The notes: a model not told the origin generated them from the letters alone. Positions 27,586 to 38,172 are shown, numbered from the stretch's first letter. The stretch is 64,000 nucleotides of DNA from Thermoplasmata archaeon (GCA_014894395.1 JADBLO010000039.1:1-64000); one strand, 5' to 3'. Program-made: numbers and translations.

Positions 27586-30500
27586 ATGGTTTCAAAATCA
27601 ATAGGCGTTGTACTCGTGGCAGGTTTTCTCCTATTTCCCCTGTTTTCGATACATACCGTCGTGGCTGAGGATCGGTGGTGGAATACCCATTGGTCGTTTC
27701 GCCAGGAACTCGTGATTCCCTTCAATACTAGTTCAGACCTGGTGGCTTTCCAGCCAGTTGATACGACCATCATATTTGATAATCCTTGTTGGGCACGTGA
27801 TGAACTGCAACACTCGATTCGCGTTATTTATCAAGCTGATACAGAACTTGAATCTCAGATTTATGGCCTCGTCCATAGCGATGACAATCATATAACCTCA
27901 TGTAACCTCGTCTTTCTTACTCCTAAAGAGGTAGATGAAATCGGACAGTATTATGTGTATTATGATGAATCAGAGACTGCTTCTCCGATGTATCCTGATC
28001 ATGTGTCTATCGAGGATTCTTCTTATTTCTATGAACCTATCTCAGGGTACCCCTTAAAATCCCAGTATTATAAAATCTCCCAGGAAGAATTCATTACTTA
28101 TGCAGTAGCACAGCAAGGACAGTTTCTCTGGTATAGTACCTCGCAGTACGTGACAAAATTAAAGGAAGGATCAACCGAGATGATGCCAAAGAACGGAGAA
28201 GTGGCTGCATCGTTTGACTTCACCTATTACTATAACGAAGAAATGTGGCAGTATAATTCAACAAGTCAACAGCTTGTTTCAAAGAAGATACTCTGCGATG
28301 GAAATCTCATGGTATCCTGTGAGATTGTGAGCCGGTCAACTGGTAATGACCTCCAAACCACTGCGGTCTACACATATTACTATTGTCCCATGGAGTATAA
28401 ACGAATCCATGTGCATGTAACCCATCAGGCGTTGAAAGAATGTGTAATATATCCCCCAAGCAACACCGATGGCACCTATGGGTCGTTGCAATGTGGTAGG
28501 ATACGTAGCACGTCTATTCAAGACCTGAACTTTGGTACATTGTACCCGTATCTGCACGTCTTTACCGAACATAATATCGTGGAGGAATACCGAGTTGAGA
28601 CAAACCCTGATTACATCCCTGAAGATCCGGTTATCCGACTCATAAAAACCACTGATGATGTCGATGTCGGGAAAAACGCCTGGGCGTCATTTGATGAAGG
28701 AACCACCGGTTCGGTTCATGCGCTCGTGTTTGGTTCCTCTTCGGTGGTGAAAGCCGGAGAAGATGAACGAGATGGGATTCAGTTGAAGGTCTATGAATCT
28801 GATTATCCGCATCTTCCTGGGCTGGAATATGATATAGCGTCGTTTGTATTTACTCGGAATGCGTATGAAGCAGGGAATGCTACGAAAGATATGGTGATCC
28901 CAAAAGGATTTGTTGCATCTTTTGACGCTGAGTTCTTTTCCTCGCCTGTGGGAGGGTATCCTTTAGTGGAAACCGAGGCAGAGATTTTCCAAGCATTGGC
29001 GAAACTGAAACCAGCATCGGAAGCGAATAGTTCTTCAGGGAATAATCAAACTCAAGACCGTTATTCACTGACGGTGTATGTCCATAATGCTCCCTCGGTT
29101 CCTTTCGGCTCTGCACTTTCAGCGCTTACTGGGCGTAATTTTCCATATATCACCGTGGAGGTATATCGTGAGGACGAGTTAGTCAGTTCTGGGTCCGCGA
29201 TACGACTCCCGCTCAACCCTCTCTCTTCGTCTGAGCAATCTTCCTTTGCGCAACGTCTCATTAGTACTGCCCATATCTTTGATGTTCGTAATTTTTCGGT
29301 GTGTAAAAAAATCGATTTTCAACAACTTGACGCCGGTCGCTATCTCATAAAAGTGTTTCGGGACAATTCTTTGCTACGAAATGAACGGCGATATATCGGA
29401 TATACGATTATTGATCTTACCAAGGATACAAAAATCCATACATTTTGTAGACGGCAGGGGTCTTGTTTGATTTCGTTAGTTGATCAAGAAGGGAACGGAA
29501 TCGATGGCGCCAGTGCACTACTTATGCATGATGGCGTTGTAGTAGCTCGAAATACAACGATTAACGGGCATGCATTGCTCACCGCCCCATGCGGCTTTAT
29601 GCAACAATATCAACTTATCATTCTGTATCGTGGTTTTGTAGTGGAGAATGAAACAATCCGCTTTGGATATGTGCATTCCTTGGTTTCCCTTAAAAAATCA
29701 TTGGAACTTCATCAGGACGAGTGGACTTTAAAACTTATGGATCTGTGGGAGTTACCGTTAGAAATCGAGGTTACGCCTCAGCTCACTAGTGATGAGATGG
29801 AAACACCAGTGGTACTTTTTGCTGAACCGCGGAGTAACGACCTGTATCACTTCACCCATCTTGTTCCCGCAGGGTACCAGCTGCAGATCCAATATAAATC
29901 ATTCCTTGTTGAAAAAAAGATCCAGATCCCTTCAAATGATGTGACATTAGTTTTCCCTGCGATGTTTCCGATCACGTTCCAGGTGCTGGATTCTCGAGGT
30001 ATGAAGATCGGTGATGCAACAATTCAACTCAGTCGGGGTGGTAAAACCGTTGACCTAAAAAGTAACAGTTCTGGAACTGCGCTGTCGGTTCCGCCTGGTT
30101 CTTATGTTGTGTCTGTCCTTTCTCAGGGTCAGATTATTAGCCAGCGATCGTTAAATGTAGTAAGTGAGCGGAGTGTTGATCTTTTTACTACTCAGGAGCC
30201 GGTGTTTCCATTGCTTGTCATTGTTGTAGCTGGTATTATTGTACTGATTGGTCTTTCGATGAGTATAATGAAGAAGGACCCCTTCTATTTTCTTGTGATT
30301 CTTGTCCTGGGTCTTTCTGTTGTCGGGATCGTATCTCCCTGGTGGACGCTTCAAGGATCCTCCTCTGATGTGCAGACCTCCTCAGTACTGTATCTGATCC
30401 CTTTAGATTTAGTCACGACGACGAAAACATCTCAATTTATTGGAGGGGAGCTTGCGTTTTTCCCTGATATCTTTGTTAATGTCATGACTACGCTTCCTGT

Positions 30501-30840
30501 TCTAACCACTATTTGTTGTTTTCTTATTCTTTTAAGCCTGGTTTTCAAACGAGTTGATAAGAAAAAATCGTATCTCTTTTCTTTGGTATGTGCTCTTTTT
30601 ATTCTGATTTGTTCGCTTGTATTATTTTCCGTTGCGATGTCTGCGTTCACAGACGTCGGGGTCGGCAGTTTCCTAGGGCAAGGAATCATTGATGTCTCTG
30701 TTCAAGTTGAGGGAACGGCAACGTCTGTGTTCTGTCAGTGGGGCCCAGGGATTGGTTTTTGGTTGTATGGTTTGTCTATTCTGGTTCTGTTATCCACATT
30801 GGTGCTAGCATTAATGAATAATAAGAACAGAAAGATGTGA
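27586..30840 (+). CDS. Large surface protein with C-terminal multi-TM region
   Basis: Signal-like N terminus, long Ig/carboxypeptidase-regulatory-like ectodomain (e.g. VLDSRGMKIGDATIQLSRGGKTVDLKSNSSGTALSVPPGSYVVSVL), then about five hydrophobic segments and a KNRKM tail. Confidence 0.7.
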   Translation: MVSKSIGVVLVAGFLLFPLFSIHTVVAEDRWWNTHWSFRQELVIPFNTSSDLVAFQPVDTTIIFDNPCWARDELQHSIRVIYQADTELESQIYGLVHSDDNHITSCNLVFLTPKEVDEIGQYYVYYDESETASPMYPDHVSIEDSSYFYEPISGYPLKSQYYKISQEEFITYAVAQQGQFLWYSTSQYVTKLKEGSTEMMPKNGEVAASFDFTYYYNEEMWQYNSTSQQLVSKKILCDGNLMVSCEIVSRSTGNDLQTTAVYTYYYCPMEYKRIHVHVTHQALKECVIYPPSNTDGTYGSLQCGRIRSTSIQDLNFGTLYPYLHVFTEHNIVEEYRVETNPDYIPEDPVIRLIKTTDDVDVGKNAWASFDEGTTGSVHALVFGSSSVVKAGEDERDGIQLKVYESDYPHLPGLEYDIASFVFTRNAYEAGNATKDMVIPKGFVASFDAEFFSSPVGGYPLVETEAEIFQALAKLKPASEANSSSGNNQTQDRYSLTVYVHNAPSVPFGSALSALTGRNFPYITVEVYREDELVSSGSAIRLPLNPLSSSEQSSFAQRLISTAHIFDVRNFSVCKKIDFQQLDAGRYLIKVFRDNSLLRNERRYIGYTIIDLTKDTKIHTFCRRQGSCLISLVDQEGNGIDGASALLMHDGVVVARNTTINGHALLTAPCGFMQQYQLIILYRGFVVENETIRFGYVHSLVSLKKSLELHQDEWTLKLMDLWELPLEIEVTPQLTSDEMETPVVLFAEPRSNDLYHFTHLVPAGYQLQIQYKSFLVEKKIQIPSNDVTLVFPAMFPITFQVLDSRGMKIGDATIQLSRGGKTVDLKSNSSGTALSVPPGSYVVSVLSQGQIISQRSLNVVSERSVDLFTTQEPVFPLLVIVVAGIIVLIGLSMSIMKKDPFYFLVILVLGLSVVGIVSPWWTLQGSSSDVQTSSVLYLIPLDLVTTTKTSQFIGGELAFFPDIFVNVMTTLPVLTTICCFLILLSLVFKRVDKKKSYLFSLVCALFILICSLVLFSVAMSAFTDVGVGSFLGQGIIDVSVQVEGTATSVFCQWGPGIGFWLYGLSILVLLSTLVLALMNNKNRKM

Positions 30841-31033
30841 TTATTTTTCTTTCATCTTTCGGAGTTGTTTTTCCTATTCGCTCTTAATTTTTGTCAAAGC
30901 TTTTTCTTTGCTTTTATCTGAGGTCCTTACATAGTGCACAGAACGAATGCAATGATGATGAAAGTAATGCATTTCGTGTACCGCATAAGGAACTCCCCCC
31001 TTTTATTTGAAGAATGTATACTACGAGATCATG

Positions 31034-31999
31034 TTATTTTCTTTTTCGAATTATAAAGATGGTTAGCATCACAATAGCAAGTGCTCCGATGAATCCGATT
31101 GCCTCAAATCCAGGGGTTGAAAACCCTCTGCTTTGTACAATAACTGATACAAATGACGGTTTACCAATATTTGTAAGATCCTCTGCACGTGCAGGTGTCA
31201 ATCTGACCATAATGCTCTGTCTATCATCATGGAAGCCGAAACCTCTCGGTGGTTTAACCGTGAGGGTCGCGGTAAATTTTCCGTTTTCATCCAGCGTCAT
31301 ATCGTCGTTAATAACAGCAGTCCAGCCTTTTGGAATGTCCTCGATTTTGAAAAACACGGTGGTCCGTGCATTACCTAAATTACTTATCTCAACAGGGAAA
31401 ACAGCAGAATCCAACGGGCCAATGTTTTTGGTTGTTCCTTCCGGGAGATTTGCATTTATTCTTGGTAAATATCCAGCTACAAAATCTAGAGTGAACTCTT
31501 TTTCAAATCCGCCTATAAACCCCATGATAGGTACGGATGCACGAATTTTAACATAGCCCTCACCAAATGCTGGTGCGTCATCTCTTAGTTGTAAATTTAG
31601 AAAAACGGATGACTGAGTTAATCCGGTTGTAAGAAGCGTAAGAACAACGTCTGATCCAAGATTAGCTGTACACCAAGGTGAATGATCAGTAACTTTTAGA
31701 TTAATTAAAGCGTTTTTCCCTAACTCGCTGTAGGCTATTAACGCCCCATACGCAAAATCTCCACCCCAATCAACTTTGTATTTTATAGTTAAATTTAATT
31801 TTCTAATTTCATCGCGAGGTATCACAGGTTTTACAGTATCTTTCTCTCCCCAAACGACATCAATGTTGCTATTTAAAGTTGGAATCGCAATTACAGGAAT
31901 GGAAACAGCAAATAAACTAACAAGTAGTATGAGTAGTATGATGGTTGATTCGGCTGATTTAATTAACTTTGCCATTTTTTCACCATTTTTATTATTCAA
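31034..31999 (-). CDS. Secreted NEW3-like repeat protein with PGF-CTERM-like anchor (321 aa)
   Basis: Signal peptide; ISNLGNARTTVFFKIEDIPKGWTAVI; C terminus STPGFE-AIGFIGALAIVMLTIFII-RKRK. Confidence 0.8.
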   Translation of the reverse strand: MNNKNGEKMAKLIKSAESTIILLILLVSLFAVSIPVIAIPTLNSNIDVVWGEKDTVKPVIPRDEIRKLNLTIKYKVDWGGDFAYGALIAYSELGKNALINLKVTDHSPWCTANLGSDVVLTLLTTGLTQSSVFLNLQLRDDAPAFGEGYVKIRASVPIMGFIGGFEKEFTLDFVAGYLPRINANLPEGTTKNIGPLDSAVFPVEISNLGNARTTVFFKIEDIPKGWTAVINDDMTLDENGKFTATLTVKPPRGFGFHDDRQSIMVRLTPARAEDLTNIGKPSFVSVIVQSRGFSTPGFEAIGFIGALAIVMLTIFIIRKRK

Positions 32000-33651
32000 T
32001 AATTAAATTTCCCAAATTTTCTTCTTTGTTTTTCCTGTGCTTTTTTTATTTTAATGATGGCTTGTTCTCTTCTTTGTTTTTCCATTTCTGCTGATTTGTC
32101 AATAACTGATTTTATTTGGTCTACTTTTATGGGAGATTCAAGTTTTAATCCTTTATTTTTAATTTCTTCAGCTTTAGATATATCTGAAATTTGTTGTTTT
32201 TTCTTCTCAAGTATCTTTGTTTTTACTTTTTTCTTCTGATCAGATTTTTTAAAAATATCTTTGAACCGCTTCATGGATTTTTTCCGCGCTTCTTTTAAGA
32301 ATGTTTTACGATAAGATTTATATGATTGGAGGGATGATATGTATTCGTTTTCCATCTCATTTAAAGCGGCATTGTATCTTGCCCGGTCTTCCTTTTTAAG
32401 TTTCTCCAGGTATTGTTGTTTCTCAGACACATCCCATGGTTTTTCTGGTTTTTTACGAGATTTTATTAATATTTTTCTGCGCCTATAAAAGAAAAATGCT
32501 ACAAAAACAATCGCAATTATGCCGAAAAGTAAAACCCCTGTCCCACCCAATTCAGATATATATATTCCCTTTGTCTCTAAAAAAACAGTTCTCTGAGCAA
32601 TTGTCACGTTCGGTTGATCAATTGAATATGCCTCTACTTTGATAGTATGAATGGTTCCCGTATCAAGAACATTTGGGGAAACAGCAACACCGAGAAAAGT
32701 ATCTTTTTTCTCACCGGGTTTAAGGCTTATACTTACTGGATCAGATATTGTACTCCTACTATAATCACCTACAATTCTAAAACTATATGTATCATTATAA
32801 TTACCCAAATTCTGTATACTAATTGGAATGGATGCTATTTGGCCAGGATTGAATTGTATAAGAGGCAAAACCTCGAATCTCACATTATGATATGGTTTTA
32901 CCTTAACAAGTATTTCAATAATTCGCTCCATCGTATTATCCACAGTACCACTATATTGTCCATATCTCATTGTAAAAGCAGCTCCAAGAAACCACATAGC
33001 TTTATTTAAAAAGGAAATATTTTTAGATTGTGGCCACCATAGATTGCCATACGCCTGGATATCTTTAATTCTAATCTTTAGAATGCCACTTTGAATGGCA
33101 TTTTTTGGATCTTTTGGAGCAATAAAAGATATAGTAACTTGTGATTTTAAGGGTATATCTCTTCCTGCTTTGGCTTGAACCGAGGGCGGGTTGAAATTAA
33201 CAAGCCATGAACCATCTAAATTTCCCCCCGGATATTCGAGAACTTCAAAATTTAAAAAACGAGCATTCATATAAAACGGAAGGCCTTGAGTTTCAAATTC
33301 GCCATTTTCTATATTCATTAAGCCAACATCTACTGTTACATTTTCACCATTGCCTATCTCTATAACCTCAGGTTTTGCTTTCACCGCCATCGCAAAAAAC
33401 TGGTTTATAATAATAATTCTTTTTGCAAGAAAATGACCAAGCCAATATCTCAACGATCGAATTGAACCTCCAGAAGAATTAGTACTTCCAGATGCAACTT
33501 CTGCATTTTTTATATCATTTAGATCTGTGGCTCCTGCTGAAATAATCTGATTCGGAATACTTGAAAGAAGGAAGAAGATGATAATTATAGTAAGTATGGG
33601 TTTTTTATATTTTATAGTAGTATCCCCCTGGAATTTTCGAAGAGCCGGCAA
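31996..33651 (-). CDS. Membrane protein with NEW3-like ectodomain and highly charged cytoplasmic tail (551 aa)
   Basis: IQNLGNYNDTYSFRIVG ectodomain, single TM GVLLFGIIAIVFVAFFFYRRR, then a Lys/Glu-rich C-terminal tail of about 160 aa; overlaps the next gene by 4 bp. Confidence 0.75.
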   Translation of the reverse strand: MPALRKFQGDTTIKYKKPILTIIIIFFLLSSIPNQIISAGATDLNDIKNAEVASGSTNSSGGSIRSLRYWLGHFLAKRIIIINQFFAMAVKAKPEVIEIGNGENVTVDVGLMNIENGEFETQGLPFYMNARFLNFEVLEYPGGNLDGSWLVNFNPPSVQAKAGRDIPLKSQVTISFIAPKDPKNAIQSGILKIRIKDIQAYGNLWWPQSKNISFLNKAMWFLGAAFTMRYGQYSGTVDNTMERIIEILVKVKPYHNVRFEVLPLIQFNPGQIASIPISIQNLGNYNDTYSFRIVGDYSRSTISDPVSISLKPGEKKDTFLGVAVSPNVLDTGTIHTIKVEAYSIDQPNVTIAQRTVFLETKGIYISELGGTGVLLFGIIAIVFVAFFFYRRRKILIKSRKKPEKPWDVSEKQQYLEKLKKEDRARYNAALNEMENEYISSLQSYKSYRKTFLKEARKKSMKRFKDIFKKSDQKKKVKTKILEKKKQQISDISKAEEIKNKGLKLESPIKVDQIKSVIDKSAEMEKQRREQAIIKIKKAQEKQRRKFGKFNY

Positions 33652-33686
33652 GTATAAATTTGATGATAAGATAGAAATTATCCATC

Positions 33687-34661
33687 TTATTTCTTTTTCT
33701 TTAGTTTAATGATTAGGACAACGGCAAGCAAAGCACCAATGAAGAGTAATGATTCAAATCCAGGAGTGGAAAAACCTCTGCTTTCTATAATAACTGTTAC
33801 GGTTTTTGATTCGCCTAGATTCCTAAGATCCTCTGCACGTGCTGGTGTCATCGTTACTACAATGCTTCGGTCATCATTATGATAGCCAAATCCCTTTTGA
33901 GGTTTAATAGTAAGATATACCGTACCCTTTGAGCCCATACCCTCATCAAGTGTTATATCGTCTGTAACGACAGCTATCCAGCCTTCTGGAACGTTATCAA
34001 TCTTGAAAAACACTGTAGTTCTTGCATTACCCATGTTCTCTACTTCGATGGGAAATACGGCGGTGTCCATAGGACCGATTGACTTAGAATTTCCTTCAGG
34101 TAATTGCGCGTTTATCATCGGAAGATATGACGGAGTAAATTCGAGAGTGAAAACCTGGCTATATCCATCTATGGCACCAATTTTAGGTACCGATGCTGTA
34201 ATCTTTACATATCCTGCCCCAAATGCAGGTGCATTCTCATCAACACGTAAGGTCAACGTGGTCGACAATTTCTGTTCTTCGCTTTTAACCGCCGTAGTTA
34301 TTGTATCAGATTTAAGAGTAGCTGTACACCAGTCGGGTTTTTCTGTAACTTCTAATTTTATATTTACCTGTCTACCTTGATATAACATGAAGAACACTTG
34401 CGACAAAAACGCTCCTGTTGTAACTCCATATGTCACATCTAAATTCAAATATTGGGCTTCACCGAGAGGTACAAGTGGTTTCAGAGTCTCATTTCCCCAA
34501 TCAACATTCACAATACTACTCAAATTCAAGATAATTCCTGCAGAACTAGTTGGAATAAAAGCAGCAAATATACTAACGAATAAAACACCCATAACGATGC
34601 TTGCTTTCATTGTTCTGAATTTTTTCGTCATTTTTCCACCATTTTTTCTGTTTCTACACAT
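33687..34661 (-). CDS. Secreted NEW3-like repeat protein with PGF-CTERM-like anchor (324 aa), paralogue of 31034-31999
   Basis: Shares WGNETLKPLVPLGE, VENMGNARTTVFFKIDNVPEGWIAVVTDD, MTPARAEDLRNLG and C terminus STPGFE-SLLFIGALLAVVLIIKL-KKKK. Confidence 0.8.
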   Translation of the reverse strand: MCRNRKNGGKMTKKFRTMKASIVMGVLFVSIFAAFIPTSSAGIILNLSSIVNVDWGNETLKPLVPLGEAQYLNLDVTYGVTTGAFLSQVFFMLYQGRQVNIKLEVTEKPDWCTATLKSDTITTAVKSEEQKLSTTLTLRVDENAPAFGAGYVKITASVPKIGAIDGYSQVFTLEFTPSYLPMINAQLPEGNSKSIGPMDTAVFPIEVENMGNARTTVFFKIDNVPEGWIAVVTDDITLDEGMGSKGTVYLTIKPQKGFGYHNDDRSIVVTMTPARAEDLRNLGESKTVTVIIESRGFSTPGFESLLFIGALLAVVLIIKLKKKK

Positions 34662-34859
34662 ATTACTTTCTTTTCTCAGTATATAAAGCTTGTTGTACAG
34701 TTCTTCCTCTGTGTAGGAAGTGGTATGTACATGTTAATATATAACTTACTTGATATAAAAATATTTGCATCAGAATAGATGATATATCGATAAAAAAGGA
34801 AAAAAGGAAGATACCTGTAGTATCTTTTCTGCTGATGACCGGTGAAGAATACCCTGATC

Positions 34860-35207
34860 TTACTCAATCATGTCGATTTTCGTGTCGCCTTCTTGCGTTT
34901 TTTTCGTTTTATCCGATCCCTTGTCCTTCTTTGTTGCGACTTTCCCAGGGAAATTAGAGAGAATAATAATATCGCCAACCGCGTTGACCCATCGGTACGG
35001 AACAGCGACGTCGACGCTCCCTTCAACAAGCGATGGATTGGTGTTTGTGACAAGCAGGCTTCCAACTCTCTTTTCGTCCATCTCTAAAAACACGTTTTTG
35101 ACATGACCAACATAGACCCCTTCACGAGTATAGACCGGTAATTTGAGAAAAGAGGTGACCTCTTCCGGCTTCCAAGTGTCTTTTTGCGTCATGTAATCAA
35201 AATACAT
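34860..35207 (-). CDS. PRC-barrel domain protein
   Basis: LKLPVYTREGVYVGHVKNVFLEMDEKRVGSLLVTNTNP...VPYRWVNAVGDIIIL. Confidence 0.85.
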   Translation of the reverse strand: MYFDYMTQKDTWKPEEVTSFLKLPVYTREGVYVGHVKNVFLEMDEKRVGSLLVTNTNPSLVEGSVDVAVPYRWVNAVGDIIILSNFPGKVATKKDKGSDKTKKTQEGDTKIDMIE

Positions 35208-35257
35208 TTACCTATATTAAAATGTGATGGTTTTATTATTAATCCTACAATCGAGTA

Positions 35258-35584
35258 TCACAGTTTCTTTGTCATGAACAGTTTGATCATGAACATAAAA
35301 AGCAGAATATAGCTTAGAATGAGGAGAAGTGCTGGATATATAAAATCGGTTACAAAGATGAGAAGAACAGCTGAAGTACAGAGGAAAAAAATTGTAGTCA
35401 CTGCTACTCGGAGTTTTGTCAATGTGTTAAGCTGGTGAAAACCTGATATTTTCAGAGACATTTTTTCTTTTTTTGTTTCCTGTTTCTTACCTTCGGTGAG
35501 GAGTGGTTTTTCTTCTTTTTTAGTAGCGAGGAGTTTTTCTGGTTCATTTTGTTTGGGAAGCTTGACTTTCATTTTTTCACGCAC
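35258..35584 (-). CDS. Small membrane protein with basic/acidic N-terminal tail, 108 aa
   Basis: Two hydrophobic segments LRVAVTTIFFLCTSAVLLIFVTDFIYPALLLILSYILLFMFMI. Confidence 0.55.
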   Translation of the reverse strand: MREKMKVKLPKQNEPEKLLATKKEEKPLLTEGKKQETKKEKMSLKISGFHQLNTLTKLRVAVTTIFFLCTSAVLLIFVTDFIYPALLLILSYILLFMFMIKLFMTKKL

Positions 35585-35671
35585 TATTACTATATATGTT
35601 CTTTTATAAAAAGATTGTTGTACATGTCTTTTCCAAGATTGGTAACCACTATTCTTAATTACATCTTTCTT

Positions 35672-36220
35672 TTAGGGGCCAGCGGTAAATTCCATGGTAT
35701 AGTTTTGTTCATAACCTTTTACAAGGGTGAATATATTGAATGGTCCTTTTTTATCTTCTATGATACAACGAATTTTCACCAACCCTGATGTATAATTACT
35801 GGGAGCATCATCGTTGAGATGGATAAACAATAGTAAATTTTGGTTAAACGCCTCATGAGGAATAATAACACCTGTAATATTTTCTGGGATAATCCAAGCT
35901 ATACACCAATCTGGTTTATCTTCTATGGATAGTTGGATAGGGAATGAGCTACCTTCCAGGAGGTGCAGAAGCATTCTTCCATACAAACTACGAAAGATAG
36001 TATAGGTAACTACTGTGAGATTGACTTTACGTGTTTCTCCTGGTGAGATTGGTTCTTGTGTTTCATTCCCCCATGATAAATTCATAACAAATTGTAGATT
36101 AAAAAGACCCTGTGGATGATAACCATTCTGGGGTTTTGCTAAGGAAGTGGAACCATTTGTTAAAAGAATCACGATTACGGTACATAAAATAAAAAATATT
36201 CTCATTCCTCTCGTTTTCAT
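35672..36220 (-). CDS. Truncated paralogue of the NEW3-like secreted proteins, lacking the C-terminal half and anchor (182 aa)
   Basis: FVMNLSWGNETQEPISPGETRKVNLTV, IEDKPDWCIAWI, YEQNYTMEFTAGP* aligns to the N-terminal half of 31034/33687 and stops at FVAGYLP/FTPSYLP. Confidence 0.65.
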   Translation of the reverse strand: MKTRGMRIFFILCTVIVILLTNGSTSLAKPQNGYHPQGLFNLQFVMNLSWGNETQEPISPGETRKVNLTVVTYTIFRSLYGRMLLHLLEGSSFPIQLSIEDKPDWCIAWIIPENITGVIIPHEAFNQNLLLFIHLNDDAPSNYTSGLVKIRCIIEDKKGPFNIFTLVKGYEQNYTMEFTAGP

Positions 36221-36454
36221 AATTTTTCCTCCATTGATATAACGAAATCAGTTATAATATATTTACCTCTTATTAATATATCTTTCGAGAAAATATTGGT
36301 CTTTTCGGGATTATTTGAAGGAAAAATACACGAAATACGTTCTCAAGATACCAATCGTTATTCTTTTTTTGATCTAAGGGAAAATGAAAAATCGATAGCA
36401 ATATATTATTTTACCACAGTATCTTTTTTTAACTGATATGTCTTATCCCCTGTA

Positions 36455-37612
36455 ATGGTCTCTGTTGATAAGAAAAAAAGAATGAAGATATTCAAAGAGC
36501 TGGAAAATTTTCAGCAGCGTGATTTTTGCTTCTCCAGCGGCCATATCCTTGGTTCGATGTGCGCACAACCGCATCCGATTGCTCGGGAAGCGTACATACA
36601 ATTTTTAGAAACAAACCTTGGTGATCCTGAGCTGTGTCCTGGGACTAAAGAAATTGAATCTCGATTCATCGCTTTTATCTCCAAGCTGCTCCATGCTCCA
36701 AAAACATCGGTAGGACAAATAGTAAGTGGGGGAACTGAGGGAAACATCACCGCGATGTGGATCGCTAAACAACTATCGGGAAAAAAAGAAGTGATTCTCC
36801 CGGAAAGTGCTCATTTCTCCTTTCAAAAAATCGCGTCTCTCATGAACATGAAACTTATACAAGTACCATTGACCAACGAGTATATCATGGATATCACGGA
36901 AATGAAAAAGAAGATCCATAAAGGAATTGCTGCAGTTATTGGTATTGCGGGTTCAACTGAACTTGGAACCATTGATCCAATCCCGGAGCTGAGTGATATT
37001 TGTTCTGATGAACATATCTTTTTACATGTGGATGCCGCATTCGGCGGGTTTGTCATCCCGTTCCTGAAAGATTTACACTACAAGGTGCCTGAGTTTGATT
37101 TTACACTCAAAGGAGTATCTACCATATCAATAGATTCGCATAAGATGGGATATTCTGCTATCCCGTTAGGAACGCTCATGATTCGACAGAAACACTGGCT
37201 TGAGAGCATTAGTGTTGAATCACCGTATATCAGCAGTGAAAAACAAGCAGGCATCCTTGGCACGCGGTCAGGAGCACCGGTCGCTGCCGCGTATGCGGTC
37301 GCACAATACCTAGGATTTGAGGGATACAAAAAAATGGTGAAATCTTGCATGGATGTGACGAGCTATACTGAAAAGCGACTCAAGGAGCTTGAGCTGTCTC
37401 TTGTAATGAAACCAACGATGAATGTCCTGGGAGTAAAACTGAAAAAACCCGGGCAAATCGTAAAAAAACTCTCTGAGCAGGGGTGGCGGGTGAACAAGGT
37501 CGAACGACTTTCCTGCATCAGATTGGTTCTTATGCCGCAAATCACAAAGCAGATTATCGATGAATTCATTCCGGTTCTACAGAAAATCTGTGAAGAGGTT
37601 GGTGAACTATGA
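36455..37612 (+). CDS. mfnA: MfnA-type L-tyrosine/L-aspartate decarboxylase
   Basis: PLP group II decarboxylase: FLHVDAAFGGFVIPF, TISIDSHKMGYSAIPLG. Confidence 0.9.
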   Translation: MVSVDKKKRMKIFKELENFQQRDFCFSSGHILGSMCAQPHPIAREAYIQFLETNLGDPELCPGTKEIESRFIAFISKLLHAPKTSVGQIVSGGTEGNITAMWIAKQLSGKKEVILPESAHFSFQKIASLMNMKLIQVPLTNEYIMDITEMKKKIHKGIAAVIGIAGSTELGTIDPIPELSDICSDEHIFLHVDAAFGGFVIPFLKDLHYKVPEFDFTLKGVSTISIDSHKMGYSAIPLGTLMIRQKHWLESISVESPYISSEKQAGILGTRSGAPVAAAYAVAQYLGFEGYKKMVKSCMDVTSYTEKRLKELELSLVMKPTMNVLGVKLKKPGQIVKKLSEQGWRVNKVERLSCIRLVLMPQITKQIIDEFIPVLQKICEEVGEL

Positions 37613-38172
37613 GTCTTGAACATCTGAAGCAATCTTTGTATGAGGCCCCGATTGTGAAAAAAGGTGATTACGATTACGTGATTCATCCGATTACTGATGG
37701 AGTGCCGTATATCACTCCTGAATTGCTTAAAGAAGTCTCTGATGAGATGATGAAACACATAAAGAAATGCGGAAAATTCGATCGAATCGTGACGATAGAG
37801 GCGATGGGAATCCCGCTTGCCTCAGCGTTATCACTTGATACGGGGATACCATTTACGATCATACGGAAGCGTGAGTACGGGTTGCCTGGTGAGGTCTCTG
37901 TGGAGCAGGTCACCGGGTATTCGAAATCAAAGATGTACATCAATGGGTTGAAGAAAGGAGATACGGTGATACTTGTTGATGATGTATTAAGTACTGGTGG
38001 GACGCTAAAGGCAGTGTTGTACGTGCTCAAGGAAATGGGAGTCGTCGTAAAGGGTGTGTTTATCGGAATCTACAAAGGAAACTGTAAGGAGGAAATTGCG
38101 AAGATCTACGGTGTTCCTATTACCACGATTGTTGATATTGATATTGTTGGTGGAAAGGTAATTATTAAGTGA
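37609..38172 (+). CDS. hpt: Purine phosphoribosyltransferase (archaeal HGPRT/APRT-like)
   Basis: PRTase motif DTVILVDDVLSTGGTLKAVL; 4-bp overlap with mfnA. Confidence 0.88.
   Translation: MSLEHLKQSLYEAPIVKKGDYDYVIHPITDGVPYITPELLKEVSDEMMKHIKKCGKFDRIVTIEAMGIPLASALSLDTGIPFTIIRKREYGLPGEVSVEQVTGYSKSKMYINGLKKGDTVILVDDVLSTGGTLKAVLYVLKEMGVVVKGVFIGIYKGNCKEEIAKIYGVPITTIVDIDIVGGKVIIK

Noticed and set aside
31014-31556. 180-aa plus-strand ORF overlapping the PGF-CTERM-like gene
   Set aside because: Antisense to a well-supported secreted protein frame; no independent evidence.
35258-36220. Possible stop-codon readthrough fusing the truncated NEW3-like protein to the 108-aa membrane protein
   Set aside because: The two ORFs are in the same frame with a single TAA and no other stop between them, but the roughly 30-codon linker is AT-rich promoter-like sequence (tttttataaaagaacatatatag), so chance openness is more likely.
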